From positions 186,001 through 250,000 of the forward strand of contig CANMPP010000001.1 in NCBI GenBank assembly GCA_947499735.1: a stretch of 64,000 bases of DNA, read 5' to 3'. The notes below the pieces were generated by a model. The model was not told the DNA's origin and did not search any database. It saw nothing but the letters and a program-made list of their open reading frames with translations. Every line of letters starts with the position of its first letter. The first letter of the stretch is position 1. The translations under genes and the position numbers were made by a program. The DNA comes from an uncultured Pelagimonas sp. Lineage in GTDB: Bacteria > Pseudomonadota > Alphaproteobacteria > Rhodobacterales > Rhodobacteraceae. Of this stretch, positions 34,865 through 44,140 are shown piece after piece.

Positions 34865-35386
34865 GTGGATATTGAAACCGAACGTCTATTCTTGACGCCT
34901 TTTTCGCCCGATCATCTTGAGGGGCTTCATGTCTTGGACCGTGATCCTGCGGTCATGCGTTACATCGGTAGCGGGGCGACCAAAACGCTGGACGAAACAC
35001 GCGAAGGTATCGCGCGTGCGCAGGCCCGATGGGCGGAATTTGGGTTCGGTTGGTGGGCGGTCTTTCCCCGCGCGTCTCAGGACCTGATAGGTGTGGCCTG
35101 TATCCAGCATGTCGCAAATGACCCGGCCAACCCGATCGAGGTCGGCTGGCGTCTGCGTCCAGATCAACAGGGCAGGGGATACGCATCCGAGGCCGGACGC
35201 GCTGCGTTAGAGTTCGGGTTTAGGGTGACGCAAGCAGATGAAATTATCGCTGTATGCTATCCCGAAAACACAGCCTCGCAAAACGTCATGCGCCGCATCG
35301 GCATGACCAAACGCGGCATTGAACGCCATTATGATACGGATTGCATGACCTATGCGATTGGGCGAGAGCAGGTTAGCCTAACCTAA
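34865..35386 (+). CDS. GNAT acetyltransferase (RimJ/RimL type)
   Basis: 173 residues starting with GTG after TTAGGAGAA. The opening ETERLFLTPFSPDHLEGL, the acetyl-CoA loop LRPDQQGRGYASEAGRAALE and the ending ENTASQNVMRRIGMTKRG are typical of RimJ/L-like N-acetyltransferases. Substrate unknown; such proteins acetylate ribosomal protein N-termini, small amines or antibiotics. 16 bases after the LysR gene. Confidence 0.88.
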   Translation: MDIETERLFLTPFSPDHLEGLHVLDRDPAVMRYIGSGATKTLDETREGIARAQARWAEFGFGWWAVFPRASQDLIGVACIQHVANDPANPIEVGWRLRPDQQGRGYASEAGRAALEFGFRVTQADEIIAVCYPENTASQNVMRRIGMTKRGIERHYDTDCMTYAIGREQVSLT

Positions 35387-35400
35387 AAGGGGTCAGGTAC

Positions 35401-37194
35401 ATGGTCAATGATGCAGCAAAAGGCGCGCTGAAAGCGTATTTGGGAATGAAAGAACCGGGATATGCCATCTTGGTTGATGCCCCATGGGGCGCGGGCAAGA
35501 CGCATTTGGTCAAGGCCGTTTGCAAAGATGTTTGTGACGAAAATGGATATCGGTATGCGACTTTGAATGGGGTCGGTGACGATATTGGTTTTCGACGCGC
35601 TTTATTAGCTAATAGTTGGGTTGGTAACGCGGGAAAAGGATTACAAGCAATTGCGGCTTTAGCAGACAAGCAAGGTGCTGGCTCTGTGGCGCGTGATGCT
35701 ATGGAAGCAATTGCTGTAGATAAATTACCAGAAGTTTTGATCTTCGACGATATCGAACGTGCAACGATTGAGATCAAACAGCTTTGGGGGCTGATCAACG
35801 ATTTTGTGGAACATCGCGGCAAGCGGGTCGTTCTATTGGTGAATTCCACTGAACACGACCAGCCAGATATATTTCATGAAACCAGCGAAAAATTAATTGG
35901 TAAAACTGTGCGTATAAACGCGGATTTTGATGCGGCGTTTCCGGTTTTCATCCGCGCAATCGATGACGGGCCGGGAAAGGATTATGTTCAGGATCACCAA
36001 CACGTCTTCAAATCTGTCTTTGACCAGTCAAAATACGAAAATCTGCGTATCTTTCGCAACGCCATGCGGGAATGTGCTCTGGTGCTGGATCGGATTGAGG
36101 CCGATCTATTTAAGACGAAAGAACCTATGGAGCGGTTTGCCAGAACCTATATGGCGTTTGCAATGGCACTGGCCAAAGGTGAGATCAGACAACAAGATCT
36201 CAAAAAACGACCTGAAGCGTTTAAGAAAACAGACGAGTTAGAAGGTCTTCGTAGATTATTTGATGATTTTCGTGGGGCGGATATTTTTCTACATAGCGGT
36301 GCCGTTTTGTCCCATGCTCTAGGTAACGCGCTGTTTTGTATCGGGCATGCTGATGACAATATGCTGAACGATCAATTGCGTGATACGGGCCAATTCATAG
36401 AGCAGGAGGAAAACCCACTTTGGAAGCGGGCCATACATTGGATGGATTTAGGTTGGGATGATTTGGGCGGTCTCAAGGAGGAGTGTGAAAAGTATCTCTT
36501 TGAAGAAGATCAGGTCGTTCCGGGCGCCTTCTTACATATTTCAAATATTATGCTGGAACTTGAAAAACAGGGCGGTGATCAATCGGGTTGGGAAGTGTTC
36601 AAGGGCAAGCTAGTTGAACGTATTAAATCCCTTGAAACATCTGCTGGAATTCCACCAGCGAGATTGGGTGGAAATGTCGGATGGGCATTTAGGGACGAAA
36701 ACTTTGTGTTCGGCGGGTACGCAATGGAACCGAACGACGGCTTTTCTGAAATCAGTAATGCTCTGCAAGACGCACAAATTCGAATGCGTGATGCAAAGAA
36801 GACAGAGGAATTTGAAAATTTCTTGCAATGTTTCCAGAGAGACCTGGGCGAATTCATGCTTTTGATCGCCCATAGAAATGATGAGACCAACTATTATAGG
36901 ATCCCAGTGTTTCACGAACTGGATCCAAAGGAATTTGCCGAAAGCGCGGCCATGCATTTGCGGGAGGGTCGCGTTAAGCAATTGGGAGCGATTTTTGAAA
37001 CTGCCGCAGGGCGGCATGGCAAGAATGACGCCTTTAAACCGGAACTAAACTGGTTCTGGATCATGCGCGGTGACCTTGAAAAATTGGCCTCTGATCATTC
37101 CCTTATGGCGAAGGCGCATTTGAACTGGTTCTTTCGATTCCATTGGAAATTTTCGTCTGTTGAGAACGACCAATCACAAGATGCCGAAACGTGA
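35401..37194 (+). CDS. KAP-like P-loop NTPase, lone gene
   Basis: 597 residues. Walker A VDAPWGAGKTHLVKAV (Lys33, Thr34) and Walker B VLIFDDIERA (about 112-121) resemble KAP/STAND-type NTPases, in which a DDxER Walker B is usual. An Asn-containing sensor LLVNSTEHD follows. Residues 200-597 are helical, Trp/Phe-rich, with no recognised domain or membrane helix. GC drops (24 of 60 bases at 36241-36300). Lone KAP-like NTPases of this size turn up in phage-defence contexts; that role is inference. The start follows a GGGGTCAG site 14 bases after the GNAT gene. Confidence 0.6.
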   Translation: MVNDAAKGALKAYLGMKEPGYAILVDAPWGAGKTHLVKAVCKDVCDENGYRYATLNGVGDDIGFRRALLANSWVGNAGKGLQAIAALADKQGAGSVARDAMEAIAVDKLPEVLIFDDIERATIEIKQLWGLINDFVEHRGKRVVLLVNSTEHDQPDIFHETSEKLIGKTVRINADFDAAFPVFIRAIDDGPGKDYVQDHQHVFKSVFDQSKYENLRIFRNAMRECALVLDRIEADLFKTKEPMERFARTYMAFAMALAKGEIRQQDLKKRPEAFKKTDELEGLRRLFDDFRGADIFLHSGAVLSHALGNALFCIGHADDNMLNDQLRDTGQFIEQEENPLWKRAIHWMDLGWDDLGGLKEECEKYLFEEDQVVPGAFLHISNIMLELEKQGGDQSGWEVFKGKLVERIKSLETSAGIPPARLGGNVGWAFRDENFVFGGYAMEPNDGFSEISNALQDAQIRMRDAKKTEEFENFLQCFQRDLGEFMLLIAHRNDETNYYRIPVFHELDPKEFAESAAMHLREGRVKQLGAIFETAAGRHGKNDAFKPELNWFWIMRGDLEKLASDHSLMAKAHLNWFFRFHWKFSSVENDQSQDAET

Positions 37195-37472
37195 CGGTCT
37201 AGCACCTTCGCCCGCCAGCGGCGTGGTGCCGGGCGGGGAAGGGGGCTGTTTGTCGACAGCGCGGTTATAGATATGGCGGCCGCCAAGGCCGGATTGCGCT
37301 CCGGAGGGTGCCAGGCCCCGGACTTCCCCCGTCTGATGACAATTCCACATCAAACCGGGCGCTATCTGATCAGAATGCTGGGCCCAAGCGAGCCTGAATC
37401 CGAACTTATGTGGTTAACCGTGGATCACAATGCAGCACTGGGGTTAAACCTGCGTTGTTAGGGCGTGCGGGC
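37195..37472. other. Gap without a convincing gene
   Basis: GC-rich 278 bases. An imperfect GC dyad (CTTCGCCCGCC with GGCGGGGAAG, 37207-37243) lies just after the NTPase gene and may end its transcript. A 62-codon frame at 37273-37461 lacks a ribosome site and family resemblance. Confidence 0.5.
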
Positions 37473-37940
37473 CTAGACCTGTTTGGCCCGCGCTAGAAAA
37501 CACCCCCGTTTTGCGGCGTGTACATCGACATAGCATATCGCAGGGTTGGCAAAGAAATGTTCCAAAACGACGCGGGCCGTGTCCCCGTCGCAGACATCAG
37601 CATCCACAATGTGGTCTGCCCCATCAAAAGCGCGCAGGGATACGAGACGGTTGGTCACGACGTCTGGGATGGCATCGGGTTCTAGGTGCGCCGGTTCCGA
37701 TCCATCGGCGACAAAAATCGCGTGGCGGGACGCGTAGGGCGATGCCACTTCTAGATGGCTGTGGTTCAACAACAACACGTCGCGCCCCATCGGAGCCTCT
37801 TTCAGGGAAATACGGCAGGGATAGCCCGGCTGACTGTCGGCGGTCATTTTGACGATGTGCCGTGCGGCCAGCTCGGCCTCGGTCAGATCAAATAGGGAGG
37901 CAAATGGGGTGGCATCCAGTCCGGTGAATTGAAAATGCAT
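37473..37940 (-). CDS. DUF1203 family protein
   Basis: 155 residues. The opening FQFTGLDATPFASLFDLTEA, the internal YPCRISLKEAPMGRDVLLLN, the HLEVASPYASRHAIFV segment and the CYVDVHAAKRGCFLARA ending fit DUF1203. The function of the family is unknown; the protein is cytoplasmic, and the conserved Cys/His residues hint at an enzyme. Preceded by GGAGACCCAAT. Confidence 0.85.
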   Translation of the reverse strand: MHFQFTGLDATPFASLFDLTEAELAARHIVKMTADSQPGYPCRISLKEAPMGRDVLLLNHSHLEVASPYASRHAIFVADGSEPAHLEPDAIPDVVTNRLVSLRAFDGADHIVDADVCDGDTARVVLEHFFANPAICYVDVHAAKRGCFLARAKQV

Positions 37941-38015
37941 ATTGGGTCTCCTTTTGGTGTCCCAGTCTATGCCGTACTGCCCTCTCCTGCCGCGACCCGG
38001 TTCTTGCGCAATGTG

Positions 38016-38666
38016 TCAGATATGCGTGCGCGCGAAATGGCGATCTGTGGATGCCAGATGCGGGATGGCGTTGAACTGATCCATGCCCAAACCGTCGGGC
38101 AGGCTGTGCAGCCGGTGGACGGATGTGTTCATGATCGCCAATAACAGGCGTGACATGCCCGCAGCATCTAGGCCTAGGATCAGACGCATCGTCATGCCAA
38201 TCACACCGCCAGATGTCACAATCAGCGCATGGCCCGGACCTGCAGAGATTTCCGAAACCGCATCATCGATACGGGTTTTAAAGGCGGCAAAGGTTTCTGG
38301 AACGCCTTCCAGCTTATCCGCCTCCCAATGGGCCATCAGTTGGGGCATATAGGCTAGAAAATCCTCGCGCCCCTGTGCCGGGGCAATCCCGTGTTGATCC
38401 CGCAACGCGTTGGACAGTTCAAAATAGCTAAATTCGTTCAGGCGCGGATCCTGTTCGGGCGCTCCTGCATCAATGCCAGCTGCCGTTTCCACATGCCGCT
38501 GCATCGTGCCAGAATAAACGCGGGCAAAGATCTCGCCCGAGGTTTTGAAATGCGCGCCTAACCATGCAGCCTGATCATGACCCAAAGGCGAAAGTCGGTC
38601 ATACCCATGCTCATCCCCCGCCCCGAAATTAGCCTGACCGTGACGAACCAAAGTGATGTGAGACAT
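38016..38666 (-). CDS. Histidine phosphatase (phosphoglycerate-mutase-like)
   Basis: 216 residues from the ATG at 38666 (AAAGGAATCC before it); the 43 upstream codons in frame are low-complexity. The catalytic LVRHGQANFGAG carries the phospho-accepting His9, an Arg/Glu pair is near YSGTMQRHVETA, and the second His is in SGGVIGM-like context (TSGGVIG). That last motif normally reads SHGG; here Ser-Gly-Gly has replaced the His, so activity should be viewed with caution. The substrate is unknown. Confidence 0.82.
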   Translation of the reverse strand: MSHITLVRHGQANFGAGDEHGYDRLSPLGHDQAAWLGAHFKTSGEIFARVYSGTMQRHVETAAGIDAGAPEQDPRLNEFSYFELSNALRDQHGIAPAQGREDFLAYMPQLMAHWEADKLEGVPETFAAFKTRIDDAVSEISAGPGHALIVTSGGVIGMTMRLILGLDAAGMSRLLLAIMNTSVHRLHSLPDGLGMDQFNAIPHLASTDRHFARTHI

Positions 38667-38883
38667 AAAGGATTCCTTTCCACCCGCTTTTAGAGGGGAG
38701 GAAGGAGGAGCGGAAGATGGAGTTTTGTAACGGTGGTGTGACGGTTTTTTTGTGGACTCTCCAAATGAGCTAATGCCAAAACGGACCTCAAACATGATCT
38801 ATCATCCTTAACAGTCCATATTCTAGTATCTAAACACTAGGCGATGTACTCAAATTGTCCTACATCTCCATTGAAGAAAGAAT

Positions 38884-40170
38884 ATGACAAGCGAAGGCAA
38901 AGCGCATTCTATGACCATCAACGTCAATCCTGATGTCCTGATTTGGGCACGTGAGACAGCTGGTTTCACGTTGGAAGATGCTGCGCGTAAGCTTTTTTCT
39001 ACTGGAGTTCGCGCGACTGCTGAGCAGAAGCTGGAAGCTCTAGAAAGTGGCGAAATCGAACCATCCCGCACACAACTTAATAGCTTTTCCAAGCTATACA
39101 AAAGGCCTTTGCTAGCGTTTTACATGGAGCAGCCTCCGCGTGCCGGACGTAGGGGGCAGGATTTTCGTCAAAGCCCAGACAGTCGTACTAAACGCGAGAA
39201 TGCCCTGCTGGATGCGCTGTTACGTGATGTGAAAGCTCGTCAAGAAGCTATAAGGGACATCCTGTTAGATGACGAAGATTTCTTGGAACACAAATTTGTT
39301 GGCTCCGTGTCTCTACAAACGAACGTTGTAACAACCGTGGCATCCATTGCCCGCGAACTTGGGTTTGACTATACAGACGTTAGTCTGCGCCGCGGTGATC
39401 CAGACAAATTGTTCAAACGGTTGCGCACGAAAGTTGAAGACATCGGCATTTTTGTGTTGCTGTTGTCTGATCTTGGTTCTCATCACTCCACAATCCCGTC
39501 TAGTGTATTTCGCGGTTTTGCAATCGCTGATGATGTCGCTCCATTTATTGTGATTAACGCTAAAGAGGCAAGAGCATCTCGTTCCTTTACGTTGATGCAC
39601 GAACTGGCTCATATTTGGCTAGGAACCACAGGGGTAAGCGGTCAGGCTTCTACGGACATACCGAAAAGCGAGACCGCCAAGATCGAACGGTTTTGCAACG
39701 ATGTGGCAGGAGAGTTTCTGTTACCATCGGAACATTTTCGAAAAGATATGCCCAAGTTCGACCCTAACGATAGTGAGAGGGCGGAGTTAGTAGTAGATAG
39801 TATCGCTTCTAAGTGGTCTGTCAGTGACCCTATGGTAGCCTATCGACTACATAGGACAGGCGACCTCAGTAGTGATGCCTATGCTCGTCTTCGCGAGGCT
39901 TACGCAATACGTTGGCAAGCTGCTCAAAGAAAACAAAAAGAAAAAATGAAAGATGGTGACGGGCCAAATCCGCACGTTGTAAAATCCCACAATCTCGGCA
40001 ACGCTTTAATGGAGGTTGTATATCGTACCGTTCGCGGGAATGCGCTTACTTACACTAAGGCTGCAAACCTGTTGGGAGCGAAACCGTCTGCGGTGGAGCC
40101 ACTGTTGCGGAGACATGAGGCGAAGCGAAACAAGAGTGATCTGTTTTCTAATGTGAACGGAACGTCTTGA
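38884..40170 (+). CDS. XRE/ImmA-IrrE metallopeptidase (antitoxin-like)
   Basis: 428 residues. An N-terminal Cro/C1-type HTH (about 15-75, with a LYKRPLLAFYM linker typical of this group) precedes an ImmA/IrrE zinc-peptidase domain with TLMHELAHIWLG (HELAH, 239-243) and a downstream zinc ligand region ERFCNDVAGEFLLPSE. The C-terminal 100 residues contain a second small helical domain. Such HTH-protease proteins act as DNA-damage or phage-response regulators or as antitoxins. The stop overlaps the start of the PIN-like gene by one base. Confidence 0.88.
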   Translation: MTSEGKAHSMTINVNPDVLIWARETAGFTLEDAARKLFSTGVRATAEQKLEALESGEIEPSRTQLNSFSKLYKRPLLAFYMEQPPRAGRRGQDFRQSPDSRTKRENALLDALLRDVKARQEAIRDILLDDEDFLEHKFVGSVSLQTNVVTTVASIARELGFDYTDVSLRRGDPDKLFKRLRTKVEDIGIFVLLLSDLGSHHSTIPSSVFRGFAIADDVAPFIVINAKEARASRSFTLMHELAHIWLGTTGVSGQASTDIPKSETAKIERFCNDVAGEFLLPSEHFRKDMPKFDPNDSERAELVVDSIASKWSVSDPMVAYRLHRTGDLSSDAYARLREAYAIRWQAAQRKQKEKMKDGDGPNPHVVKSHNLGNALMEVVYRTVRGNALTYTKAANLLGAKPSAVEPLLRRHEAKRNKSDLFSNVNGTS

Positions 40171-40661
40171 TGTATTTGATTGATGCCAACGTGTTGATAA
40201 CTGCAAAGAATACCTACTATCCATTGGAACATATCCCGCAATTTTGGGATTGGCTCATCGAACAAGGCGAATCCAATGCGATTAAGATGCCACGTGAGAT
40301 TTATGATGAAGTCGCGGGTGGCACTGATGACTTGGCAAATTGGATCAAAAGCCCAGACGCTAAGAACGCTCTACTTTTGGATGAGGAAGCAGACCTTGCG
40401 TTGGTCCGAAAAGCACTACGTGATGGCTACCAAAGCAATGATCCAAATTTCACTGATAGTGAATTAATCAAAGTCGGTCGTGACGCGTTTCTTGTTTCCT
40501 ATGGACTTGTTGACAGCGGTAGGACGGTTGTGACAAAGGAAGTGACGAAGCGAACTAAGCGACTTGGTGCAACACGGCTACCAGATGCTTGTGACGACTG
40601 TGAGGTGCGTTGGTGTGATGACTTCAAAATGTACCGCGCTTTGGACTTCAACTTACGCTGA
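40170..40661 (+). CDS. DUF4411 (PIN-like) probable toxin
   Basis: 163 residues. The opening MYLIDANVLITAKNTYYPLE carries the first PIN-type Asp, later acidic residues include EIYDEV and DACDDCEVRW, as in DUF4411 of the PIN ribonuclease superfamily. TGATG coupling with the upstream ImmA/IrrE gene, giving the usual HTH-metallopeptidase + DUF4411 pair. Presumed RNA-cleaving toxin held in check by its partner; target unknown. Confidence 0.85.
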   Translation: MYLIDANVLITAKNTYYPLEHIPQFWDWLIEQGESNAIKMPREIYDEVAGGTDDLANWIKSPDAKNALLLDEEADLALVRKALRDGYQSNDPNFTDSELIKVGRDAFLVSYGLVDSGRTVVTKEVTKRTKRLGATRLPDACDDCEVRWCDDFKMYRALDFNLR

Positions 40662-40767
40662 CAGACATGCCTGCTCAGCAAAAAAGATCGGACGGCTGAT
40701 TTTGCGCAGCTTTTCCGCCATACCGTGAACGACTGCTTCACTGCCAAACCAGCCACATACCCCTACA

Positions 40768-40800
40768 AAAAACCGCCACGTCTCACACGGGCGGTTTGTT
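40768..40800. terminator. Bidirectional terminator after the toxin-antitoxin pair
   Basis: AAACCGCC pairs with GGCGGTTT; A run on the left, T-rich on the right. It separates the pair from the convergent coiled-coil gene. Confidence 0.8.
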
Positions 40801-40823
40801 GTGTTTGCTAATCTCGAAAGGGT

Positions 40824-41153
40824 CTACCCCTGCGCCTGTGTGGCCTCGATGTAGTTGCGCAGCTCTTCGGCTTCGGTACGGGCCTCTCGCAGTCCGTCCA
40901 TGGCGGCGCTGAGTTCCGCTTCTGTTTGGGTCAGCTGGTTGGTCAGTTCGGCTTCGCGTTGTTGCAGGTATGTGATCGCCTGATCGCGGGTTTCTTCGGC
41001 GTCGTGCAGTTCTTGGCTCATTTGGTCCAGTTGGTTCACATCAGCCTGTGCGACGCGGGAAAAACGTTGGATCAGCCAATGGGTGAACCAGCCAAGGCAA
41101 AAGGCAACAAACAGGATGATGGCCGTTACAATGATGAACTGCATACGGTTCAT
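40824..41153 (-). CDS. Membrane-anchored coiled-coil protein
   Basis: 109 residues: one N-terminal transmembrane helix (FIIVTAIILFVAFCLGWFTH) then a long Gln/Glu-rich coiled coil (about 38-105) with heptads such as LDQMSQELHDAEETRDQAI. The start lies one base after the stop of the OmpA-family gene, so the pair is co-translated. It may be a partner of that envelope protein. Family unknown. Confidence 0.8.
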   Translation of the reverse strand: MNRMQFIIVTAIILFVAFCLGWFTHWLIQRFSRVAQADVNQLDQMSQELHDAEETRDQAITYLQQREAELTNQLTQTEAELSAAMDGLREARTEAEELRNYIEATQAQG

Positions 41154-41154
41154 G

Positions 41155-43080
41155 TCAGTTTCCTTCCGTCTCGGCGGGTGTGTCGCCTGTGGTCTGCTCT
41201 TCTGTGGTCTGTGTGTCTGTCGCGTCTTGAGAGTTCGCGTTTTCTGCTGTTTCGCCTGTGTCTTCAGGCTGTGGCAGGTTCAGCTTGAACTCAATCCGGC
41301 GATTGGCTTCGCGCCCCTCTGGCGTGTCATTGGTGTCAATTGGCACGGTTTCACCGTAACCGATCACGGTGAAGGCGAGAGTGTGAACACGTCGAGACCG
41401 CAGCGCATCTAGAACGGCCTGTGCACGTTCCTGGCTTAGCGATTGGTTCATCGTTTCGCGCCCCTGACTGTCGGTATGCCCGCCGATTTCCAGTGAAATA
41501 TCATCACCGCAGGAAATCAGATGGTCGGCCAGATCATTCAGGATATCCAATGAATCCGCATCAAACACCGCCGCTCCAGGTTCAAACGAGATCTTTCGCC
41601 CTGCAATGACTGTTTCGATATCAGCTAGGCATTCTTCTGGCGTTGGCAGCGCCAGCGTTTCGTCAAGGCGTTCATCATAGGCAACTTTTATGTCCAGCAA
41701 TGTGTCTTGCCCAAGCTTTTCAACCAAAAGCGACGCGATTTCGGTGCTGGCCGCGCTATTGCCGGTGCGCCCTGAGATATTTACGGCGGCTTCGGTCATC
41801 GTAACCGACCCGTTTTCCAACAGAGACAGGGCCTCAAGGCTGGTCAAGACGCGTGTTTGCCAGATCGCGGGCAGCGTGTCGTCTACACGCGCGGCCATCA
41901 AGACATCGGCGGAGCCAAAGCGCGCTTTTGCAAAGCTTTCGGTTAGAATACGCGAGCTGGCGGTCGCGATATTGCCGCGCAACTGTACACTGCCTTCTGG
42001 ACTGAGTGTCGCTACGAATTCCTTTGGTCCAGTATCTGTTTCATCCGGTGTCACCGGCAATGTGGCGTGAAGGGCAAACATATCTGGGAGGGCGGTTTCC
42101 AATTCGCCGACAACGCGGTCGAAGACGGATTTGTTCGTGCCTTCCTCAGCGGTCAGCGCGATATCTGCATTGGAAAAGCTGATGGAGCCCGAACCCAGTT
42201 CCGCTAAACTGTCGATAGACAATGATGCCGCGCGCGCCCAATCCTTTGTTGGTGCACCCAGCGCCAGCGTGCAGCCGACTTGCCCTGATACGCCAGCGCG
42301 TTTCGCGGCGGCTAGGATTGTGTCGCGGCCCTCGGCTGTATCAACAGCGCAGGCGTCAAATCGTGGTCCGTCATCATCGATTGTAAAGTGTAATGTGAAC
42401 GGCGAAATCACTGGGCGCGGGGCGGTGATGTCCATAAGCAATTCAACATCATCTGGTTTGCGCCGCACGAGGGATGATTCCGCCCGCGTTTTCGCTTCTT
42501 GGCTTTCTGCGCTGGCAGTTATCGTTACCTGTGTTGCGGTTGCCGAAATTTTGGATTGGGGCAGGTCTTGCAACGCGCTGATTGCGAAAGATATGGTTCG
42601 GTCCCATCCTGCCGGTGCCGGGAAATCAACCGCTTCAACAAATTGGGTGATCTGGCCTTCATCGGTCAGCCGCTCTAGCCGTTTTTGCAGGTCTTCCAGA
42701 TCGGTGCTGTTGGGGATCAGGCCAATTGCATTGATGCCGCTGGCATTACGCAGCAGTTCCAATGAAAAGCTGGGGGGCGCAATTTCGGCAGCTTCCGCTA
42801 CATTCATTTGATCAATCACACGCGATGCGTCGACCACGCGGCCTGCGGCAGTAATCGCGCGAAATCTGGCCGCTTCGTCAGGGGCTGTTCCAAAAAGAAA
42901 CACTTCCAAACCACTGACATCGACATCGGCCCAACCCAATTCCGATGTTTCCAATTCGGTTTTGACACCTGCTTTTGAGGCAGTTTCAATGAGGGAAACG
43001 GCGAAATAGGCCGATATCAAACTCAAGCCGGCTGCACCCGCAAAGGTTCCAAACGCAATCATTGCATTTCTAATTGGCAT
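41155..43080 (-). CDS. BON/OmpA-family peptidoglycan-associated envelope protein
   Basis: 641 residues. An N-terminal membrane anchor (about 5-30), then a long region with BON-like repeats (for example ARFRAITAAGRVVDASRVID near residue 70), and a C-terminal OmpA domain with the peptidoglycan-binding GGHTDSQGRETMNQSLSQER and EGREANRRIEFKL. The last 30 residues are Thr/Glu/Gln-rich. It resembles ArfA-type and other OmpA-BON proteins that link the envelope to peptidoglycan. Gene pair with the coiled-coil protein. Confidence 0.88.
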   Translation of the reverse strand: MPIRNAMIAFGTFAGAAGLSLISAYFAVSLIETASKAGVKTELETSELGWADVDVSGLEVFLFGTAPDEAARFRAITAAGRVVDASRVIDQMNVAEAAEIAPPSFSLELLRNASGINAIGLIPNSTDLEDLQKRLERLTDEGQITQFVEAVDFPAPAGWDRTISFAISALQDLPQSKISATATQVTITASAESQEAKTRAESSLVRRKPDDVELLMDITAPRPVISPFTLHFTIDDDGPRFDACAVDTAEGRDTILAAAKRAGVSGQVGCTLALGAPTKDWARAASLSIDSLAELGSGSISFSNADIALTAEEGTNKSVFDRVVGELETALPDMFALHATLPVTPDETDTGPKEFVATLSPEGSVQLRGNIATASSRILTESFAKARFGSADVLMAARVDDTLPAIWQTRVLTSLEALSLLENGSVTMTEAAVNISGRTGNSAASTEIASLLVEKLGQDTLLDIKVAYDERLDETLALPTPEECLADIETVIAGRKISFEPGAAVFDADSLDILNDLADHLISCGDDISLEIGGHTDSQGRETMNQSLSQERAQAVLDALRSRRVHTLAFTVIGYGETVPIDTNDTPEGREANRRIEFKLNLPQPEDTGETAENANSQDATDTQTTEEQTTGDTPAETEGN

Positions 43081-43147
43081 TAGGCTTCAATACCGTACAG
43101 TTCGTGTCACATTAGTCATAGACAATGCACATACGCGTCAATCGGCG

Positions 43148-44140
43148 CTAGCGCAATCCAAGTAAAAGTGCAGTGGCAAAAACCAGCACAGGGATTAAGC
43201 CCGCATCGCGGTTGGATCGCATGAGGTGCAACAACTGCCCGGGGTTTTCAGGGTCAAACCGGCGCAGTTGCCAAAGCATATGCCAACCAAATGCCCATGG
43301 ACCCGCTAGAAGCACCACAAATTGTAGCAACGCACCGTTCGGGACAGCCAGAATAACGCTTAACCCCATCAAGATCACACTGACACACATGAAAAATGTC
43401 AGCCAACGTGGTGTATTGTCACCAAATAGGCGGGCCGTTGATTTCACCCCGATCAGTGCATCATCCTCGCGATCTTGATGAGCATAGATCGTATCGTAGA
43501 ATAACGTCCAAGCAATGCCGGACGCATAGAGTGGCACCGCGGCCCAGCTTAGGCTGCCACTATGCGCGGCCCATGCGACCCAGACACCCCAGTTGATGGC
43601 TACTCCCAGAAAGGCCTGAGGCCACCATGTGAACCGTTTTGCAAAAGGGTAAATTGCGACGGGACCAAGGGCCGCAATGCCCAAGATGATAGCTAACCAA
43701 GGTAGTGTCATCAGTAATATGAAAGCCAAAAGCGCTTGTGCAACCATCCAAATGACGGCTGCCTTTACACCGATTTGGCCAGAGGGCAGGGGGCGAGAGG
43801 CTGTGCGCGCAACCTGGGCGTCGATCTTGCGATCGGTGATGTCATTCCAGCAGCATCCGGCGCCGCGCATCAACCAGGCGCCTGCACCACAGACAAATGC
43901 GATCCATAGGTCATACCATCCCGCGTGACCGTTCTGTGTCATGGCCAAAAACAGCGACCATAGGCACGGGATCAGGAGCAACCAGGTGCCGATCGGGCGG
44001 TCTGCCCGGCTAAGACGTAAAAAAGGTCGTGTGATCGCTGGGGCATAGGTGTCCACCCAATTGCCGTCCACCGCATCTGCAACGATGCCTTCGACTGTGC
44101 TTTTTGGCTCTGGCGTTTGTTTGCCTGTGGTCATAATCAT
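43148..44140 (-). CDS. ubiA: 4-Hydroxybenzoate polyprenyltransferase
   Basis: 330 residues with eight or nine membrane helices. The two Asp-rich prenyl-diphosphate motifs are intact: GAGCCWNDITDRKIDAQVAR (NDxxDxxxD) and FYDTIYAHQDREDD (DxxxD-like). Attaches the polyprenyl tail to 4-hydroxybenzoate in ubiquinone synthesis. The ATG at 44140 overlaps the divergent rsmE start codon by two bases; an ATG at 44134 is the alternative. Confidence 0.93.
   Translation of the reverse strand: MIMTTGKQTPEPKSTVEGIVADAVDGNWVDTYAPAITRPFLRLSRADRPIGTWLLLIPCLWSLFLAMTQNGHAGWYDLWIAFVCGAGAWLMRGAGCCWNDITDRKIDAQVARTASRPLPSGQIGVKAAVIWMVAQALLAFILLMTLPWLAIILGIAALGPVAIYPFAKRFTWWPQAFLGVAINWGVWVAWAAHSGSLSWAAVPLYASGIAWTLFYDTIYAHQDREDDALIGVKSTARLFGDNTPRWLTFFMCVSVILMGLSVILAVPNGALLQFVVLLAGPWAFGWHMLWQLRRFDPENPGQLLHLMRSNRDAGLIPVLVFATALLLGLR

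Noticed and set aside
37273-37461. 62-codon plus-strand frame in the gap after the NTPase gene
   Set aside because: No ribosome site, no recognised motif, GC-rich shadow-like codons.
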